64,000 nt of DNA from Jeotgalicoccus psychrophilus DSM 19085 (GTDB lineage Bacteria; Bacillota; Bacilli; Staphylococcales; Salinicoccaceae). Under the pieces are notes generated by a model. The model saw only the letters and a list, made by a program, of their open reading frames with translations. It ran no database searches and had not been told where the DNA came from. The stretch covers positions 180,970-244,969 of the forward strand of contig NZ_KE384464.1 in assembly GCF_000425845.1 (NCBI RefSeq). The letters are read 5' to 3'. Within the stretch, counting starts at the first letter, position 1, and every line of letters begins with the position of its first letter. The translations under genes were made by a program, and so were the position numbers. This document shows, one piece after another, positions 49,470 through 58,640 of this stretch.

Positions 49470-49523
49470 CAGACAGTGCTGTGCAGATAGTATGCACAGA
49501 CTGGCCTGTTTAGGTCTCTTTTT
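49460..49523 (+). terminator. Riboswitch expression-platform terminator
   Basis: GAGACCTTAACAG (49460-49472) pairs with CTGTTTAGGTCTC (49506-49518), one mismatch, then TTTTT. Its left arm contains the 3' strand of the aptamer helix P1, so ligand-bound aptamer and terminator exclude each other; Mn2+ should favour read-through. Confidence 0.88.
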
Positions 49524-49553
49524 GTGTTTGATATAAAAAAGGAGGAAACAAAA

Positions 49554-50324
49554 ATGGATACAGCTGTATTACTGGAATATGCATGGGTTCTGATTGTATT
49601 AATCGGCCTGGAAGGTTTACTGGCAGCAGATAACGCTGTCGTACTTGCGGTTATGGTACGTCATTTAGATCCTGTAAGAAGAAGAAAAGCATTGTTTTAC
49701 GGACTGCTCGGAGCATTTGTGTTCCGCGTTATTGCGATATTATTACTCGTTTGGCTCGTACAATGGTGGTGGGTTCAAGGATTAGGTGCGCTGTACTTAT
49801 TCTACGTCTCAATATCACACTTAATTGCTATTAGAAAACATAAGGACAAAAGTGCTGATGATCTAATTGGAGAGCAGAAAGATAAGAAACAATCAGGATT
49901 CTGGATGACTGTTTTCAAAGTTGAGCTCGCGGATATTGCATTCGCAGTAGACTCAATTTTAGCTGCAGCAGCGATTGCACTTGCATTGCCTGCAGTCGGC
50001 GGGGATTTCTTCGGAATTAACGCAGGACAGTATACTGTAATGCTGATCGGTGGACTTATCGGGGTAATCATTATGAGATTCTTCGCTAACTATTTTGTTG
50101 AACTTCTTGCGAAACGTCCATCACTTGAAATTGCCGCATTCGTTATCGTCGGCTGGGTAGGGGTTAAACTGGCAGTACTGACACTAGCACACGAAGCAGT
50201 TGGAATTATTCCGGCTGAATTCCCTCATTCAACAACTTGGAAAATTATCTTCTGGTCTGTAATGTTAATCATCGTTCTTGTCGGCTGGTTCGGCGGCGGT
50301 AAAAAAGAAGAAACTGAAAAATAA
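49554..50324 (+). CDS. TerC-family membrane protein (putative manganese exporter)
   Basis: The 256-residue protein starts at ATG 49554, 8 bp after AAAGGAGG; an ATG 30 bp upstream is inside the leader. It has seven to eight helices with LEGLLAADNAVVLAVM and KVELADIAFAVDSILAA, the two TerC acidic membrane motifs. TerC proteins under Mn2+ riboswitches export manganese or supply it to secreted enzymes in the membrane. Confidence 0.92.
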   Translation: MDTAVLLEYAWVLIVLIGLEGLLAADNAVVLAVMVRHLDPVRRRKALFYGLLGAFVFRVIAILLLVWLVQWWWVQGLGALYLFYVSISHLIAIRKHKDKSADDLIGEQKDKKQSGFWMTVFKVELADIAFAVDSILAAAAIALALPAVGGDFFGINAGQYTVMLIGGLIGVIIMRFFANYFVELLAKRPSLEIAAFVIVGWVGVKLAVLTLAHEAVGIIPAEFPHSTTWKIIFWSVMLIIVLVGWFGGGKKEETEK

Positions 50325-50406
50325 GCATAGTTTTAAACGTATAATTGGCATGAATTTTTAAAAGGCCTTATAATTACTTGTAAAGTATGCAGATGGAGTG
50401 ATTATT

Positions 50407-51852
50407 ATGAGTGATGAAAGAAAACGTCCGATTGACAGAGAAAAATACAGACGGACAGCAAGAAATTTCACGGATAAAAATCAATCAGCTGAAGAAGCGG
50501 AAAATCAGTTTGAATTTACAAGGTCACGTGAAGAGCAGCGGGAGTTCGGCGCAGATAATGATACTTACGATAATAGAGAAGTACATGATTCTGCAGAAGA
50601 ACCTGAGAGAGATTCGAATTACCGTACTGTAACAGAAAAACAGAAAAATTCCGGCGGAGGCGGCTTTAAATCATTTTTACTGCCGCTGCTCGCAGGGATT
50701 ATCGGTGCACTTCTCGTGCTCGGTGCGTATCTTTTATTTACGGGCACAGACGAAGAAGAGAGCGCAGAACAGCAAACGGACGAAGAGACGGCATCCGAAG
50801 TGGATTCCAATCAGGATTTATCTGAAGTAAAACAACAGCTTGAAGAAGAAAATGCCGATAAGTTGATTACAGATACAACAGCAGCCGTACAAAAAGCAAA
50901 ACCGGCAGTTGTATCAGTGATTAACATGCAGCGTATTCAGTCAATTATACCCGGAATTAATACCAGTTCCGACGAGGCAGAAGAAGCGGGCAGCGGTTCC
51001 GGTGTAATTTATAAAACAGAAGGCGATATTGCCTATGTAGTAACAAATCAGCATGTGGTCGACGGTGCTGAAGAGATTAAAATTAATCTGGAAAGCGGAG
51101 ACTCAGTTGATGCAGAGCTCGTCGGTTCGGATATCTGGACAGATCTTGCGGTTCTGAGCATTCCATCAGACGTCGTAGAAACGACGATTGAATTTGGAGA
51201 AAGCAGCAATCTGCTTGTCGGTGAACCGGCAATTGCGATTGGTTCACCGCTTGGTGAAATGTTCTCCGGTTCAGTATCACAGGGGATCATTTCAGGTCTT
51301 GACCGTTCTGTTCCCGTCGACCTTGACGGAGACGGCTCAATAGATTGGGAAGCGAGCGTTCTTCAGACTGATGCAGCAATTAACCCAGGTAATTCCGGGG
51401 GTGCTCTGATAGACGCTAACGGGCGTTTAATCGGTATTAACTCTATGAAGATTGGAATTGCTTCAGTCGAAGGCATCGGTTTTGCAATTCCCGTTGATGA
51501 AGTGAAGGAAGTTACGAGTCAGCTGGAGGAAAATGGTGAAGTGACAAGGCCGTTCCTCGGTATAACATTGCAGGATCTGCTGAATGTTGCATCATCACCT
51601 GTGTACGATCAGCTGCAGCTGCCACAAGAAGTTAAAGGCGGCGTAATAATCAGCGGTGTACAGGAAAATTCTCCTGCTGCACAAGCTGGACTGCAGGAAC
51701 TCGATGTTATTACTCATCTTGACGGCGAACCAATTAACAATATGGTTGAATTGAGACAGCATCTCTATTATGCGAAAGCAGCCGGTGAAGAAATGACAAT
51801 CGACTTTTACCGTAATGGTGAACAGCAGTCGGCGACTGTAGTACTTGAATAA
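50407..51852 (+). CDS. HtrA-like membrane-anchored serine protease
   Basis: The 481-residue protein starts at ATG 50407, 8 bp after GGAG. It has a long acidic and charged cytoplasmic N-terminus (about 1-85), one membrane helix (about 90-112), a trypsin-like domain with His216 (NQHVVDGA), Asp246 (TDLAVL) and Ser330 (NPGNSGGAL), and a C-terminal PDZ domain. It degrades misfolded proteins at the outer face of the membrane. A terminator follows. Confidence 0.94.
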   Translation: MSDERKRPIDREKYRRTARNFTDKNQSAEEAENQFEFTRSREEQREFGADNDTYDNREVHDSAEEPERDSNYRTVTEKQKNSGGGGFKSFLLPLLAGIIGALLVLGAYLLFTGTDEEESAEQQTDEETASEVDSNQDLSEVKQQLEEENADKLITDTTAAVQKAKPAVVSVINMQRIQSIIPGINTSSDEAEEAGSGSGVIYKTEGDIAYVVTNQHVVDGAEEIKINLESGDSVDAELVGSDIWTDLAVLSIPSDVVETTIEFGESSNLLVGEPAIAIGSPLGEMFSGSVSQGIISGLDRSVPVDLDGDGSIDWEASVLQTDAAINPGNSGGALIDANGRLIGINSMKIGIASVEGIGFAIPVDEVKEVTSQLEENGEVTRPFLGITLQDLLNVASSPVYDQLQLPQEVKGGVIISGVQENSPAAQAGLQELDVITHLDGEPINNMVELRQHLYYAKAAGEEMTIDFYRNGEQQSATVVLE

Positions 51853-51866
51853 TTAAAAATAATTTT

Positions 51867-51900
51867 AACGGAATCCCGCTTAAGGACTTCCGTTTTTTTT
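51867..51900 (+). terminator. htrA terminator
   Basis: AACGGAA (51867-51873) pairs with TTCCGTT (51888-51894), then six T. Confidence 0.8.
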
Positions 51901-51976
51901 AATCTGCAAAGGTTTTTTGTTGTATAATGTGGCTATAATCTTTTATTAAGTGATTTACGGATTGGAGATAGTCTTT

Positions 51977-53326
51977 TTGAAAAAATTACGTCGGTGGTTT
52001 ACAAACTTGAGCCCGCAAAGGGGCATACTGCTGTATTATTTTCTGGCTTTAGCCGCAGCTGCTGCATTGTTAAGTATTCCTGTATTTTATCAGGGAGACG
52101 GAATTCCATTTATCGATACACTGTTTGTCGCGGCATCGGCAATCTCTGTTACCGGTTTAAGCACAGTGACAATTGTGGAAACATTTAATATCCCCGGATA
52201 TATTCTGCTGATGTTCTTAATGAATCTTGGGGGTATCGGAATAATGGCAGTCGGCACACTGCTCTGGATTTTACTCGGCCGGCGCATCGGAGTCAGAGAA
52301 CGGCGTCAGATTATTGCCGACAATGCACAGTATAAAATGTCAGGGGCAGTGAAGCTTGTTCTCGATATTATTACGCTGCTTATCGTTGTAGAGATATTCG
52401 GTGCAATAATATATTTTTCGTACTTTTATATGCAGTCGGGTGATTTAGCACATGCACTGCTCCATGGTACATTTTTATCTATATCCGCAACGACGAACGG
52501 CGGACTCGATTTGTACAGTAATTCTTTAACACATCTTGAAGGGAATTTATTTATTGAAATACCTGTGATGTGTCAGATTATATTAGGTGCAATCGGTTAT
52601 CCGGTGTTGATTGAGCTGAAGCACTTCTTCAGCAAACACTCACCGGGCTTCCGCTTTTCATTATTTACGAAAGTTACAGCATCGACATACGGCATACTGC
52701 TCCTGATTGGTACGGTTTTAATATTCCTCCTCGAGGCCGCAAAATACTTTGAAGGTAAAAATATTCTGTCGTCAATAATGACGAGTATGTTTTTATCAGC
52801 AAGTACAAGGAGTGGCGGTATAACAACTGTTACTGTGGAACAGCTGACGGAAACAACGCAGCTTATTATGAGTGTGCTTATGTTTATCGGTGCATCACCG
52901 TCCAGTGCCGGCGGGGGAATACGGACGACAACATTTGCTATACTGATACTGTTCCTTATATCTTTCTCAAGAGGGCGTCAGCACATTAATGTGTTTCAGA
53001 GAAGGATTGCAAAAAAAGATATTGAACGGGCATTTGCAGTATTTATTCTCGCTGTCGGTCTCGTTTTCGCTGGTATTCTGACAGTATTAATTGTAGATGG
53101 ACATCAATTTACACTGACCCAGATTATTTTTGAAGTAACTTCAGCTTTCGGCACGACGGGTACATCGACAGGAATAACTGAAGATTTATCAACCTTGAGT
53201 AAACTAGTAATCATGTTATTTATGTTTATCGGCAGAATAGGATTTGTTTCATTCTTACTGTCAATCGCAGGCAGACAGCGAGAACTGACTTATAAATACT
53301 CTGAAGAACGCCTGATGGTAGGCTAA
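51977..53326 (+). CDS. Trk/Ktr-type potassium transporter subunit
   Basis: The 449-residue protein starts at TTG 51977, 9 bp after GGAGA. The membrane part has four pore-loop repeats, visible as SVTGLSTV, SATTNGGLDL, STRSGGITT and AFGTTGTSTG, typical of TrkH/KtrB/KtrD proteins. These form a K+ channel gated by a cytoplasmic nucleotide-binding KtrA/C ring, not encoded here. It takes up potassium, needed for osmotic adjustment. Confidence 0.93.
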   Translation: MKKLRRWFTNLSPQRGILLYYFLALAAAAALLSIPVFYQGDGIPFIDTLFVAASAISVTGLSTVTIVETFNIPGYILLMFLMNLGGIGIMAVGTLLWILLGRRIGVRERRQIIADNAQYKMSGAVKLVLDIITLLIVVEIFGAIIYFSYFYMQSGDLAHALLHGTFLSISATTNGGLDLYSNSLTHLEGNLFIEIPVMCQIILGAIGYPVLIELKHFFSKHSPGFRFSLFTKVTASTYGILLLIGTVLIFLLEAAKYFEGKNILSSIMTSMFLSASTRSGGITTVTVEQLTETTQLIMSVLMFIGASPSSAGGGIRTTTFAILILFLISFSRGRQHINVFQRRIAKKDIERAFAVFILAVGLVFAGILTVLIVDGHQFTLTQIIFEVTSAFGTTGTSTGITEDLSTLSKLVIMLFMFIGRIGFVSFLLSIAGRQRELTYKYSEERLMVG

Positions 53327-53346
53327 ATCAGCAGGGAGTGAACTAA

Positions 53347-54204
53347 ATGGTTTCTGAATTTTTAAATGTTAAATTATATATTACACAGCATATGAATGAA
53401 CGTCTCGGTAAAAGAGAAGGTGTTACATTCGGTAAAATATCCAGCGCGGTTAACAGTATGAATATGAAGGAATACGAACGGCCGATATTTTGCGATCTCG
53501 GCGGAGCGGTCGGAAATTCTGTAAATACAAAGGGGCCGCAAAATCCTCATATTATGAGCATGAATCACCTGCGCTATAAATTTGCGACACTCAATGTGAA
53601 TGACCTTCATAATATTGGCGGTACGAGTAAAGCGATGAGAACATCGTATTTTCCATGGATCAGCACAAATATAGTACAGAAATATACGAATGAACCATTT
53701 TACGGGCAGCCGTACAGAATATTTAATATGAACAGAATGAAAATTGCAGTAGTAGGCGGATATGGTGGGCCGGGAGAAGATAAAACAGAGCAGATTTCAG
53801 TGGTGAATCTGCAGGCATCATTAAAAAAATGGCTGCGATATATGCACAGTATAGAAAATCCGGACTATGTTATCGTCTTTGTGTCCGACTTTACAGACGA
53901 CTCAGCATGCATTGAAGAATTAAAAAACAGTCTGGAAGGAGTCGGGATTGTAATTACCGGTTCAGCTTACGAAGCGAATTATGATGAACAGACACCGGCA
54001 TTCAGCACAACCCGGGTACACGGGGAGAAAGTTCCCTTGTATCATCACGTGCATAACGGACATATAATGGAACTCGATATCCGGTTTAAAACGAGAGTTA
54101 ATACATTTGAGTACCTCGGTCACAGCATAGCTGTAAGAGATAAAGAATTCTCCAAAGTCGCTGAGGACATTGAATATCTAGATCTTGTTTACAGATACTT
54201 GTGA
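53347..54204 (+). CDS. Degenerate 5'-nucleotidase/metallophosphatase-like protein
   Basis: The 285-residue protein seems to follow the calcineurin-like 5'-nucleotidase fold, starting VKLYITQHMNERLGK where true enzymes have a TxDxHG motif. It then has IFCDLGGAVGNS where GDxxxGS is usual, and LNVNDLHNIGG where GNHEFDxG is usual. Most metal ligands (Asp, His, Asp, Asn-His-Glu) are therefore missing. Further on, HHVHNGHIMELDIRF near the C-terminus resembles the GHxH-type end. The similarity is recognised by eye and is moderate. No signal peptide is present. Ribosome-binding AGGGAG precedes the start. Confidence 0.55.
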   Translation: MVSEFLNVKLYITQHMNERLGKREGVTFGKISSAVNSMNMKEYERPIFCDLGGAVGNSVNTKGPQNPHIMSMNHLRYKFATLNVNDLHNIGGTSKAMRTSYFPWISTNIVQKYTNEPFYGQPYRIFNMNRMKIAVVGGYGGPGEDKTEQISVVNLQASLKKWLRYMHSIENPDYVIVFVSDFTDDSACIEELKNSLEGVGIVITGSAYEANYDEQTPAFSTTRVHGEKVPLYHHVHNGHIMELDIRFKTRVNTFEYLGHSIAVRDKEFSKVAEDIEYLDLVYRYL

Positions 54205-54213
54205 AATTGATTG

Positions 54214-54238
54214 ACCCGCCTATTCGCGGGTTTTTTTA
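54214..54238 (+). terminator. Terminator after the metallophosphatase-like gene
   Basis: ACCCGC (54214-54219) pairs with GCGGGT (54226-54231), then TTTTTT. Confidence 0.85.
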
Positions 54239-54240
54239 AT

Positions 54241-54380
54241 TGGAGCTGGCATGATTGTGTCTCATGTGTATCCGGGATCTTTGGGACTGGCATGATCGGG
54301 TCTCATGTGTATCCGGAATCTCCGGGACTGGCGTGACCGTGTCTCATGTGTATCCAGACCCGCCGGGACTGGCATGATCG
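54241..54380. repeat. 41-bp tandem repeat, four copies (locus B)
   Basis: The CTGGC core occurs at 54246, 54287, 54328 and 54369, exactly 41 bp apart. Unit sequence is close to GGGACTGGCATGATCGGGTC, then TCATGTGTATCCGGAATCTCC. The fourth unit is cut off after about 20 bp. The units are contiguous, so this is not a CRISPR. Locus A (9907-9985) has the same unit and period. Confidence 0.9.
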
Positions 54381-54417
54381 GAGGACAACTGTTTATTCCG
54401 GATAAACACAACACAAA

Positions 54418-54445
54418 AAAGCCATCTGCAGCTGCAGATGGCTTT
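54418..54445 (-). terminator. Terminator of the first LCP gene
   Basis: AAAGCCATCTGCAG (54418-54431) pairs perfectly with CTGCAGATGGCTTT (54432-54445), directly after the stop codon on the minus strand, then U run. Confidence 0.9.
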
Positions 54446-54455
54446 AATAATAAAA

Positions 54456-55535
54456 TTATTCGATTCCGAAACCGTCACCGTACTGGTTTTGTGCGCCTTC
54501 TTCAGTGTAAGCCGGCGGATTATCGAGTGTAAAGTTCTCGAGTAAATCTGTGCTGACTTCCTGTACCGGCTGGATTTGTTCACCAAGTCTGATGCTGATT
54601 AGATCATTGGCTGTTGATGGATCAAGTCCGAGTATATCGCGAATGGTATTGGATAATGCGAAGAGATGTTCTTCGTCCGGCCATGCGTAGTATATACCGT
54701 TAGACTGAGCTGTAAATCCTGTACCCTGCAGCTGTGATGATTCAAATGTTACGTCATTGAATAAATAATATGATGCGAGCGAGCGGATATCACCTGTCGC
54801 AAAGTTATGGCTGGTATTGCTTGTAAAGATGTTAATCAAATCGTCAACTTGTGACAGTGTACTGAATGATTGAGCCTGTTTAAACACTGCTTCAATAAGG
54901 TCCATCTGTCGTACACCGCGACCTAAATCTGAGTCGATACTTCTGTTGCGAATAACTGCAAGTGCCTGTTCACCGCTTAAGTGCTGAACTCCCGGCTGAA
55001 GGCCGTTCATTTCATAAGGTACATCGAATTCAACACCGCCGATTGCATCGACTATTTCTACAACTGCGTTCATATCAACGCGGACGAATTGGTCGACCGG
55101 TACGTTTAATAATGATTCGACTGCATTCATTGCACCGACAGGTCCGTTAAATGCGTGAGCGTGGTTAATCTTATCGAAGTAATTCATCGAATCGATATAC
55201 GCCAGCGTATCACGCGGAATGTTTACCATTTTAACGTCGTCATTATCGCGGTCAAATGTTGCTAAAATCATACTGTCCGAACGGAAGTGCTCAGCGTTAA
55301 TCTCACCGTCCTGTGTTCTTTCAGCATCGGCATCGATACCGAGGATGAGTACAGTAAAGTTATCGTTCGATGCATCGACATCGTCGACGCGGAGTTCAGA
55401 ACGGTCGCGGTCAATTTCCTCATAAGAATCTGATATCCCGCTGTTAAAAGCATTAAATAGGTAAAGAATATAGATGACTGCTGCGAGGAGCACGACACCT
55501 AAAATGATAAAGATAGTCCATAGAATTTTTTTCAT
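54456..55535 (-). CDS. LCP (LytR-CpsA-Psr) family cell-wall glycopolymer ligase
   Basis: LCP enzymes attach teichoic acids or capsules to peptidoglycan. From ATG 55535 (359 residues) the protein has a short cytoplasmic tail, one helix (about 5-25) and the external LCP domain. Conserved are FTVLILGIDAD, RSDSMILATF, NIPRDTLAYID, HAHAFNGPVG, and AVIRNRSIDSDLGRG with the catalytic Arg-Asp. A GTG start 12 bases further upstream is also possible. It is paralogous to the LCP gene at 62457-63863. Confidence 0.92.
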   Translation of the reverse strand: MKKILWTIFIILGVVLLAAVIYILYLFNAFNSGISDSYEEIDRDRSELRVDDVDASNDNFTVLILGIDADAERTQDGEINAEHFRSDSMILATFDRDNDDVKMVNIPRDTLAYIDSMNYFDKINHAHAFNGPVGAMNAVESLLNVPVDQFVRVDMNAVVEIVDAIGGVEFDVPYEMNGLQPGVQHLSGEQALAVIRNRSIDSDLGRGVRQMDLIEAVFKQAQSFSTLSQVDDLINIFTSNTSHNFATGDIRSLASYYLFNDVTFESSQLQGTGFTAQSNGIYYAWPDEEHLFALSNTIRDILGLDPSTANDLISIRLGEQIQPVQEVSTDLLENFTLDNPPAYTEEGAQNQYGDGFGIE

Positions 55536-55614
55536 ACTAATACCCACTTTGGAAGATTTTCAATGTTAATGTAAATATATATTTAATTCACTGCGGTTGT
55601 CAATGAAAGGTATT

Positions 55615-55649
55615 AAAAAAGGCAAATGGTCAAAGCCATTTGCCTTTTT
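55615..55649 (-). terminator. Terminator of the YkvS-like gene
   Basis: AAAAAAGGCAAATGG (55615-55629) pairs with CCATTTGCCTTTTT (55636-55649). Confidence 0.9.
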
Positions 55650-55655
55650 AAAATA

Positions 55656-55868
55656 TTAATCTGTCGAATCATCAATAATTTTGTATCTTTTATGATTAAC
55701 TACAGTTTTTTCGAACATTTCATGCTCGTCAAAATTATCATTAATAGTAAGATCAACAATGACGGAATTATCATTAATCTTTTCAACTTTACCAATCATG
55801 TCATCAAATGAAACAATGTTACCTACTTTAACATCTAATTCTTCTTTTTCTTTCTTCTTAGCGTCCAT
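55656..55868 (-). CDS. YkvS-like small protein (DUF2187)
   Basis: The 70-residue soluble protein has a short Lys-rich leader, then VKVGNIVSFDDMIGKVEKI, the DUF2187 KOW-like beta fold, and an acidic tail. Function is unknown. The gene has GTGGAGGAA before its ATG. Confidence 0.82.
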   Translation of the reverse strand: MDAKKKEKEELDVKVGNIVSFDDMIGKVEKINDNSVIVDLTINDNFDEHEMFEKTVVNHKRYKIIDDSTD

Positions 55869-55910
55869 GTAAATTCCTCCACTACAATAGTGATAATGAC
55901 TGACATTATA

Positions 55911-56411
55911 CTATATATACAGAGAATTACAAGTATTTACCCTTAATGCGAAAAGCTCCCCCTCGAGCTTAGCTCTCGCATTTCTTCTTACATTTTTCGC
56001 AGTTGAGACACTGACGCCGAGTATTTCAGCAGTTTCCTTTAGAGAATATCCTGACAAAGCGAGTGTAAACCACCGGTATTCACGTGTATTCAGTATTTTG
56101 GCAGCTGTATTTTCAAGATTATAAGAATCCCCTGAAGCAGGTGTTTCAAGAATGTTATTTTCAACCGGTGTATAGCGTTCCTGATAACGTGACACTTTTC
56201 TGATCTCGTCAATCAGCCGCTGGCGTATGAGCGTATAGACAAACTGTGATTCACTGCATGCAGTTTTACTCATATCAAATTTATTAAGCGCTTCAAAAAC
56301 AGCAATGCGGCCAATCTGCATATATTCATCTTTATCATATAAAATATTCAGCTGCTGCACGATACTGTGAATCATCGGTTCGTAGGAAGTAATTTTATCG
56401 TTTACTGTCAT
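55911..56411 (-). CDS. SigH/ComX-like sigma-70 family factor
   Basis: The 166-residue protein has sigma region 2 (KDEYMQIGRIAVFEALNKFD, then LIRQRLIDEIRKVSRYQERY, the -10 recognition helix) and a C-terminal region 4 helix-turn-helix (SLKETAEILGVSVSTAKNVRRN). Compact sigma factors of this type (staphylococcal SigH, streptococcal ComX) drive late competence genes. It is divergent from comK 217 bp away, with both starts facing apart. AAGGA lies before the ATG. Confidence 0.82.
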   Translation of the reverse strand: MTVNDKITSYEPMIHSIVQQLNILYDKDEYMQIGRIAVFEALNKFDMSKTACSESQFVYTLIRQRLIDEIRKVSRYQERYTPVENNILETPASGDSYNLENTAAKILNTREYRWFTLALSGYSLKETAEILGVSVSTAKNVRRNARAKLEGELFALRVNTCNSLYI

Positions 56412-56628
56412 TTAAGCAGTCCTTAAATGAATCGATTCATATTTTTTATTTCCGGATGTCTATAATATATGAAACATTATGCAGATGATAAAACGCAGAA
56501 AGAACTAAAATTGTAAGCTTAATACAACTTAAATGCTATTTTTGTTAACAATAGTTATATTTATATTAAATAAGTTAACTTAAGGTTATAATTAAGAGGC
56601 TTTATTAAATTGATGATGGGGTGAGAAT
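56412..56628. promoter_or_regulatory. Divergent control region of sigma factor and comK
   Basis: The 217-bp AT-rich spacer holds the promoters of both regulators. On the comK side a TATAAT (56587-56592) lies about 36 bp before the start; no clear -35 box accompanies it. No ComK box (AAAA-N5-TTTT pair) could be assigned with confidence. Confidence 0.5.
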
Positions 56629-57117
56629 ATGCTGACTGTCCCTGAGCTGTCTCCGCAGGTGCTCTATATTGAACCGGTAGCAGAGCCTGGATACTTATGC
56701 CGTGCTGTTCATACTGATGGTGTAATATACTGTAGTAAGACTTCGGAGAAATGGATTGATGATACACTGGTATACTTTTATTCAAGCAGTATTAAAGTGA
56801 AACGTCAGAACGTGAAACTGATACATAATGTCCACCGCCTGCAGCCGATTATTATCGACGAGAAATATCAGTTTGTATTTTTTCCGCTGCACAGCTGCAA
56901 ATACAAAAATCCATTCTTTGTGAACCTGCACCAGCTGATTGATTTTAAAATGGTGAACGGCAAACTGGTCATTATATTTATAGACGGCCGGGAAGTGGAA
57001 ACGGACTACGATTATAACTTTGCAAAAAAACAGTATGAAAAGACGCTGTTTATACTCGACAGATCTGTAAAAAATCAAAAAGCGCTCAGAAGGTACTTTA
57101 AAGATAGGGAGGGATAA
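56629..57117 (+). CDS. comK: Competence transcription factor ComK
   Basis: ComK activates DNA-uptake genes and is degraded through MecA-ClpCP. The 162-residue protein (shorter than 192 in B. subtilis) contains the family core: a strongly basic NVKLIHNVHRLQPIIIDEKYQFVFFPLHSC, then NPFFVNLHQLIDFKMVNGK, then a C-terminal DYDYNFAKKQYEKT. GGGGTGAG precedes the ATG. The next gene starts 2 bp after the stop codon, so they share a transcript. Confidence 0.88.
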   Translation: MLTVPELSPQVLYIEPVAEPGYLCRAVHTDGVIYCSKTSEKWIDDTLVYFYSSSIKVKRQNVKLIHNVHRLQPIIIDEKYQFVFFPLHSCKYKNPFFVNLHQLIDFKMVNGKLVIIFIDGREVETDYDYNFAKKQYEKTLFILDRSVKNQKALRRYFKDREG

Positions 57118-57119
57118 GA

Positions 57120-58640
57120 ATGGCGATACTCGCAGCCGGCGGTATTTATAAAAATCAAAAACAGAATCTCACCGGCGGCGTATTTTTATCTGCCCTCGCA
57201 GCACAGCATACATACAGCGATGTGTATCTGCATACTAATTTCAGCTCAGAAGAAACTGCACTGACTGCCGAATTAAAAGAAACGTTGCGTAAAAGCGGAG
57301 TCACTCATTCAAGTGCACAGGCAGTATCAGCGCCGTACGGTATCGTCAGCGCTGATGAGTTTATCGTTAACTCTAATGTGTATGAAACATTTAACCCGAA
57401 AGCAAAGTATTTACAGCAGCTTGATAAAATTATCTTAACGACAGATATCGGTGAACGGGATTTCAGGTATATATTAAACTTTGCGCGTAAACGAAAGCTC
57501 GAGACAATTGTGTTTAGCTGCGGTGAATATATACCTCAAGTCAATGATGAAGATTTAATTATTCTTGATGACAGCGGTATACCTAATTATCATCATTATT
57601 TAAATGAGATAAAGTCAATTCTTACAGAACGTGAGTTTATCAGCAGTACACCAGCAAAAAATCGTCAAATACCTGAAACAGGTCTGCGCAAATCGGGGAA
57701 GATGTTTATCCAGTTGTTATTACTCGCTTTAGTACTGATATTGTTATTTACCGGCGGTTTTAAACTGCTGGAATCAATCAGCACAGACAGTGAAACCTTT
57801 AAAGCAGAGGTCGACTGGTCAAAAGAAGTTGTGCACGATGACTGCAGTACAGTTGAAACATGTGCGGATCTCGGTGACCGTTATTTGTCAGACCTCAGGG
57901 AATATGTTGACCTGCAGGATGAACCGCATATATTTTTTGAAAACAGAACACGGACAACATTTATCAATTATGAAATAGAAGACTTTGAAATTACCGGCAG
58001 TGATGTAAAAAATCCGCTGCCGTTCGGTGATGAAGAAACATTTAAATCAATGTGGAATGTCTTTCAGCAAGTATTCCCGAAACGTTATATAGAGGACATT
58101 AATGAATATCGCCTGTTCTCGGATGGTGAAGGAAACACTGCAGCTTATGTGACGATTAAAGAGGATGGTACGGTGCTGGCGATGGATGTGAGAGACAATA
58201 CCCACAAAGCGACGCAGTACCGCAATCTGATACATGAATTTGGACATATCTATTCATTGCCGATTGAAGACTTTGACGAGGCATGCAGCAGTACAGATAT
58301 ATCATGTATTAAAGAGGATACAATTATTGCTAACCATGCAGACCGGTTCTGGTCGCAGTACGATGAATCATGGCTTGAAAACTCCGATAAAAGCCGCTTC
58401 CAGCTCGAAGGTTTTTACAATAATAATGTAACGGATTTTTATGTTCCGTATCAGGCAACGAATGTTAAAGAAGACTATGCAATTACATTTATGAAATTTA
58501 TCACGGAGAAAATTCCCTCAAACAGTTCTCAACTGCGCGATGTTAAAGTACAATCAATGTATGAAGACGCTGAACTCGTCGCGTTGAGAGTGGACATATT
58601 AAAATCATTTGTCCAGTTGGAGAAGGAGAGAGCAACTTGA
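57120..58640 (+). CDS. Single-pass membrane protein with external zinc-metallopeptidase domain, unknown family
   Basis: The 506-residue protein starts 2 bp after comK. Residues 1-190 form a cytoplasmic alpha/beta domain of unknown fold. Residues 195-216 form one membrane helix, then an external domain follows. HEFGH (His372, Glu373, His376) and NVKEDYAITFMKF (Glu451 as probable third zinc ligand) fit gluzincin metallopeptidases. Four cysteines (242, 248, 389, 396) lie in the external part, possibly forming disulfides, unusual in this group. It has a weak resemblance to P-loop/Rossmann proteins at the N-terminus that I cannot confirm. Cotranscription with comK suggests a role in competence development or in processing an envelope protein. 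Confidence 0.8.
   Translation: MAILAAGGIYKNQKQNLTGGVFLSALAAQHTYSDVYLHTNFSSEETALTAELKETLRKSGVTHSSAQAVSAPYGIVSADEFIVNSNVYETFNPKAKYLQQLDKIILTTDIGERDFRYILNFARKRKLETIVFSCGEYIPQVNDEDLIILDDSGIPNYHHYLNEIKSILTEREFISSTPAKNRQIPETGLRKSGKMFIQLLLLALVLILLFTGGFKLLESISTDSETFKAEVDWSKEVVHDDCSTVETCADLGDRYLSDLREYVDLQDEPHIFFENRTRTTFINYEIEDFEITGSDVKNPLPFGDEETFKSMWNVFQQVFPKRYIEDINEYRLFSDGEGNTAAYVTIKEDGTVLAMDVRDNTHKATQYRNLIHEFGHIYSLPIEDFDEACSSTDISCIKEDTIIANHADRFWSQYDESWLENSDKSRFQLEGFYNNNVTDFYVPYQATNVKEDYAITFMKFITEKIPSNSSQLRDVKVQSMYEDAELVALRVDILKSFVQLEKERAT

Noticed and set aside
54241-54380. CRISPR array
   Set aside because: The 41-bp units are contiguous without unique spacers, and no cas genes are near.
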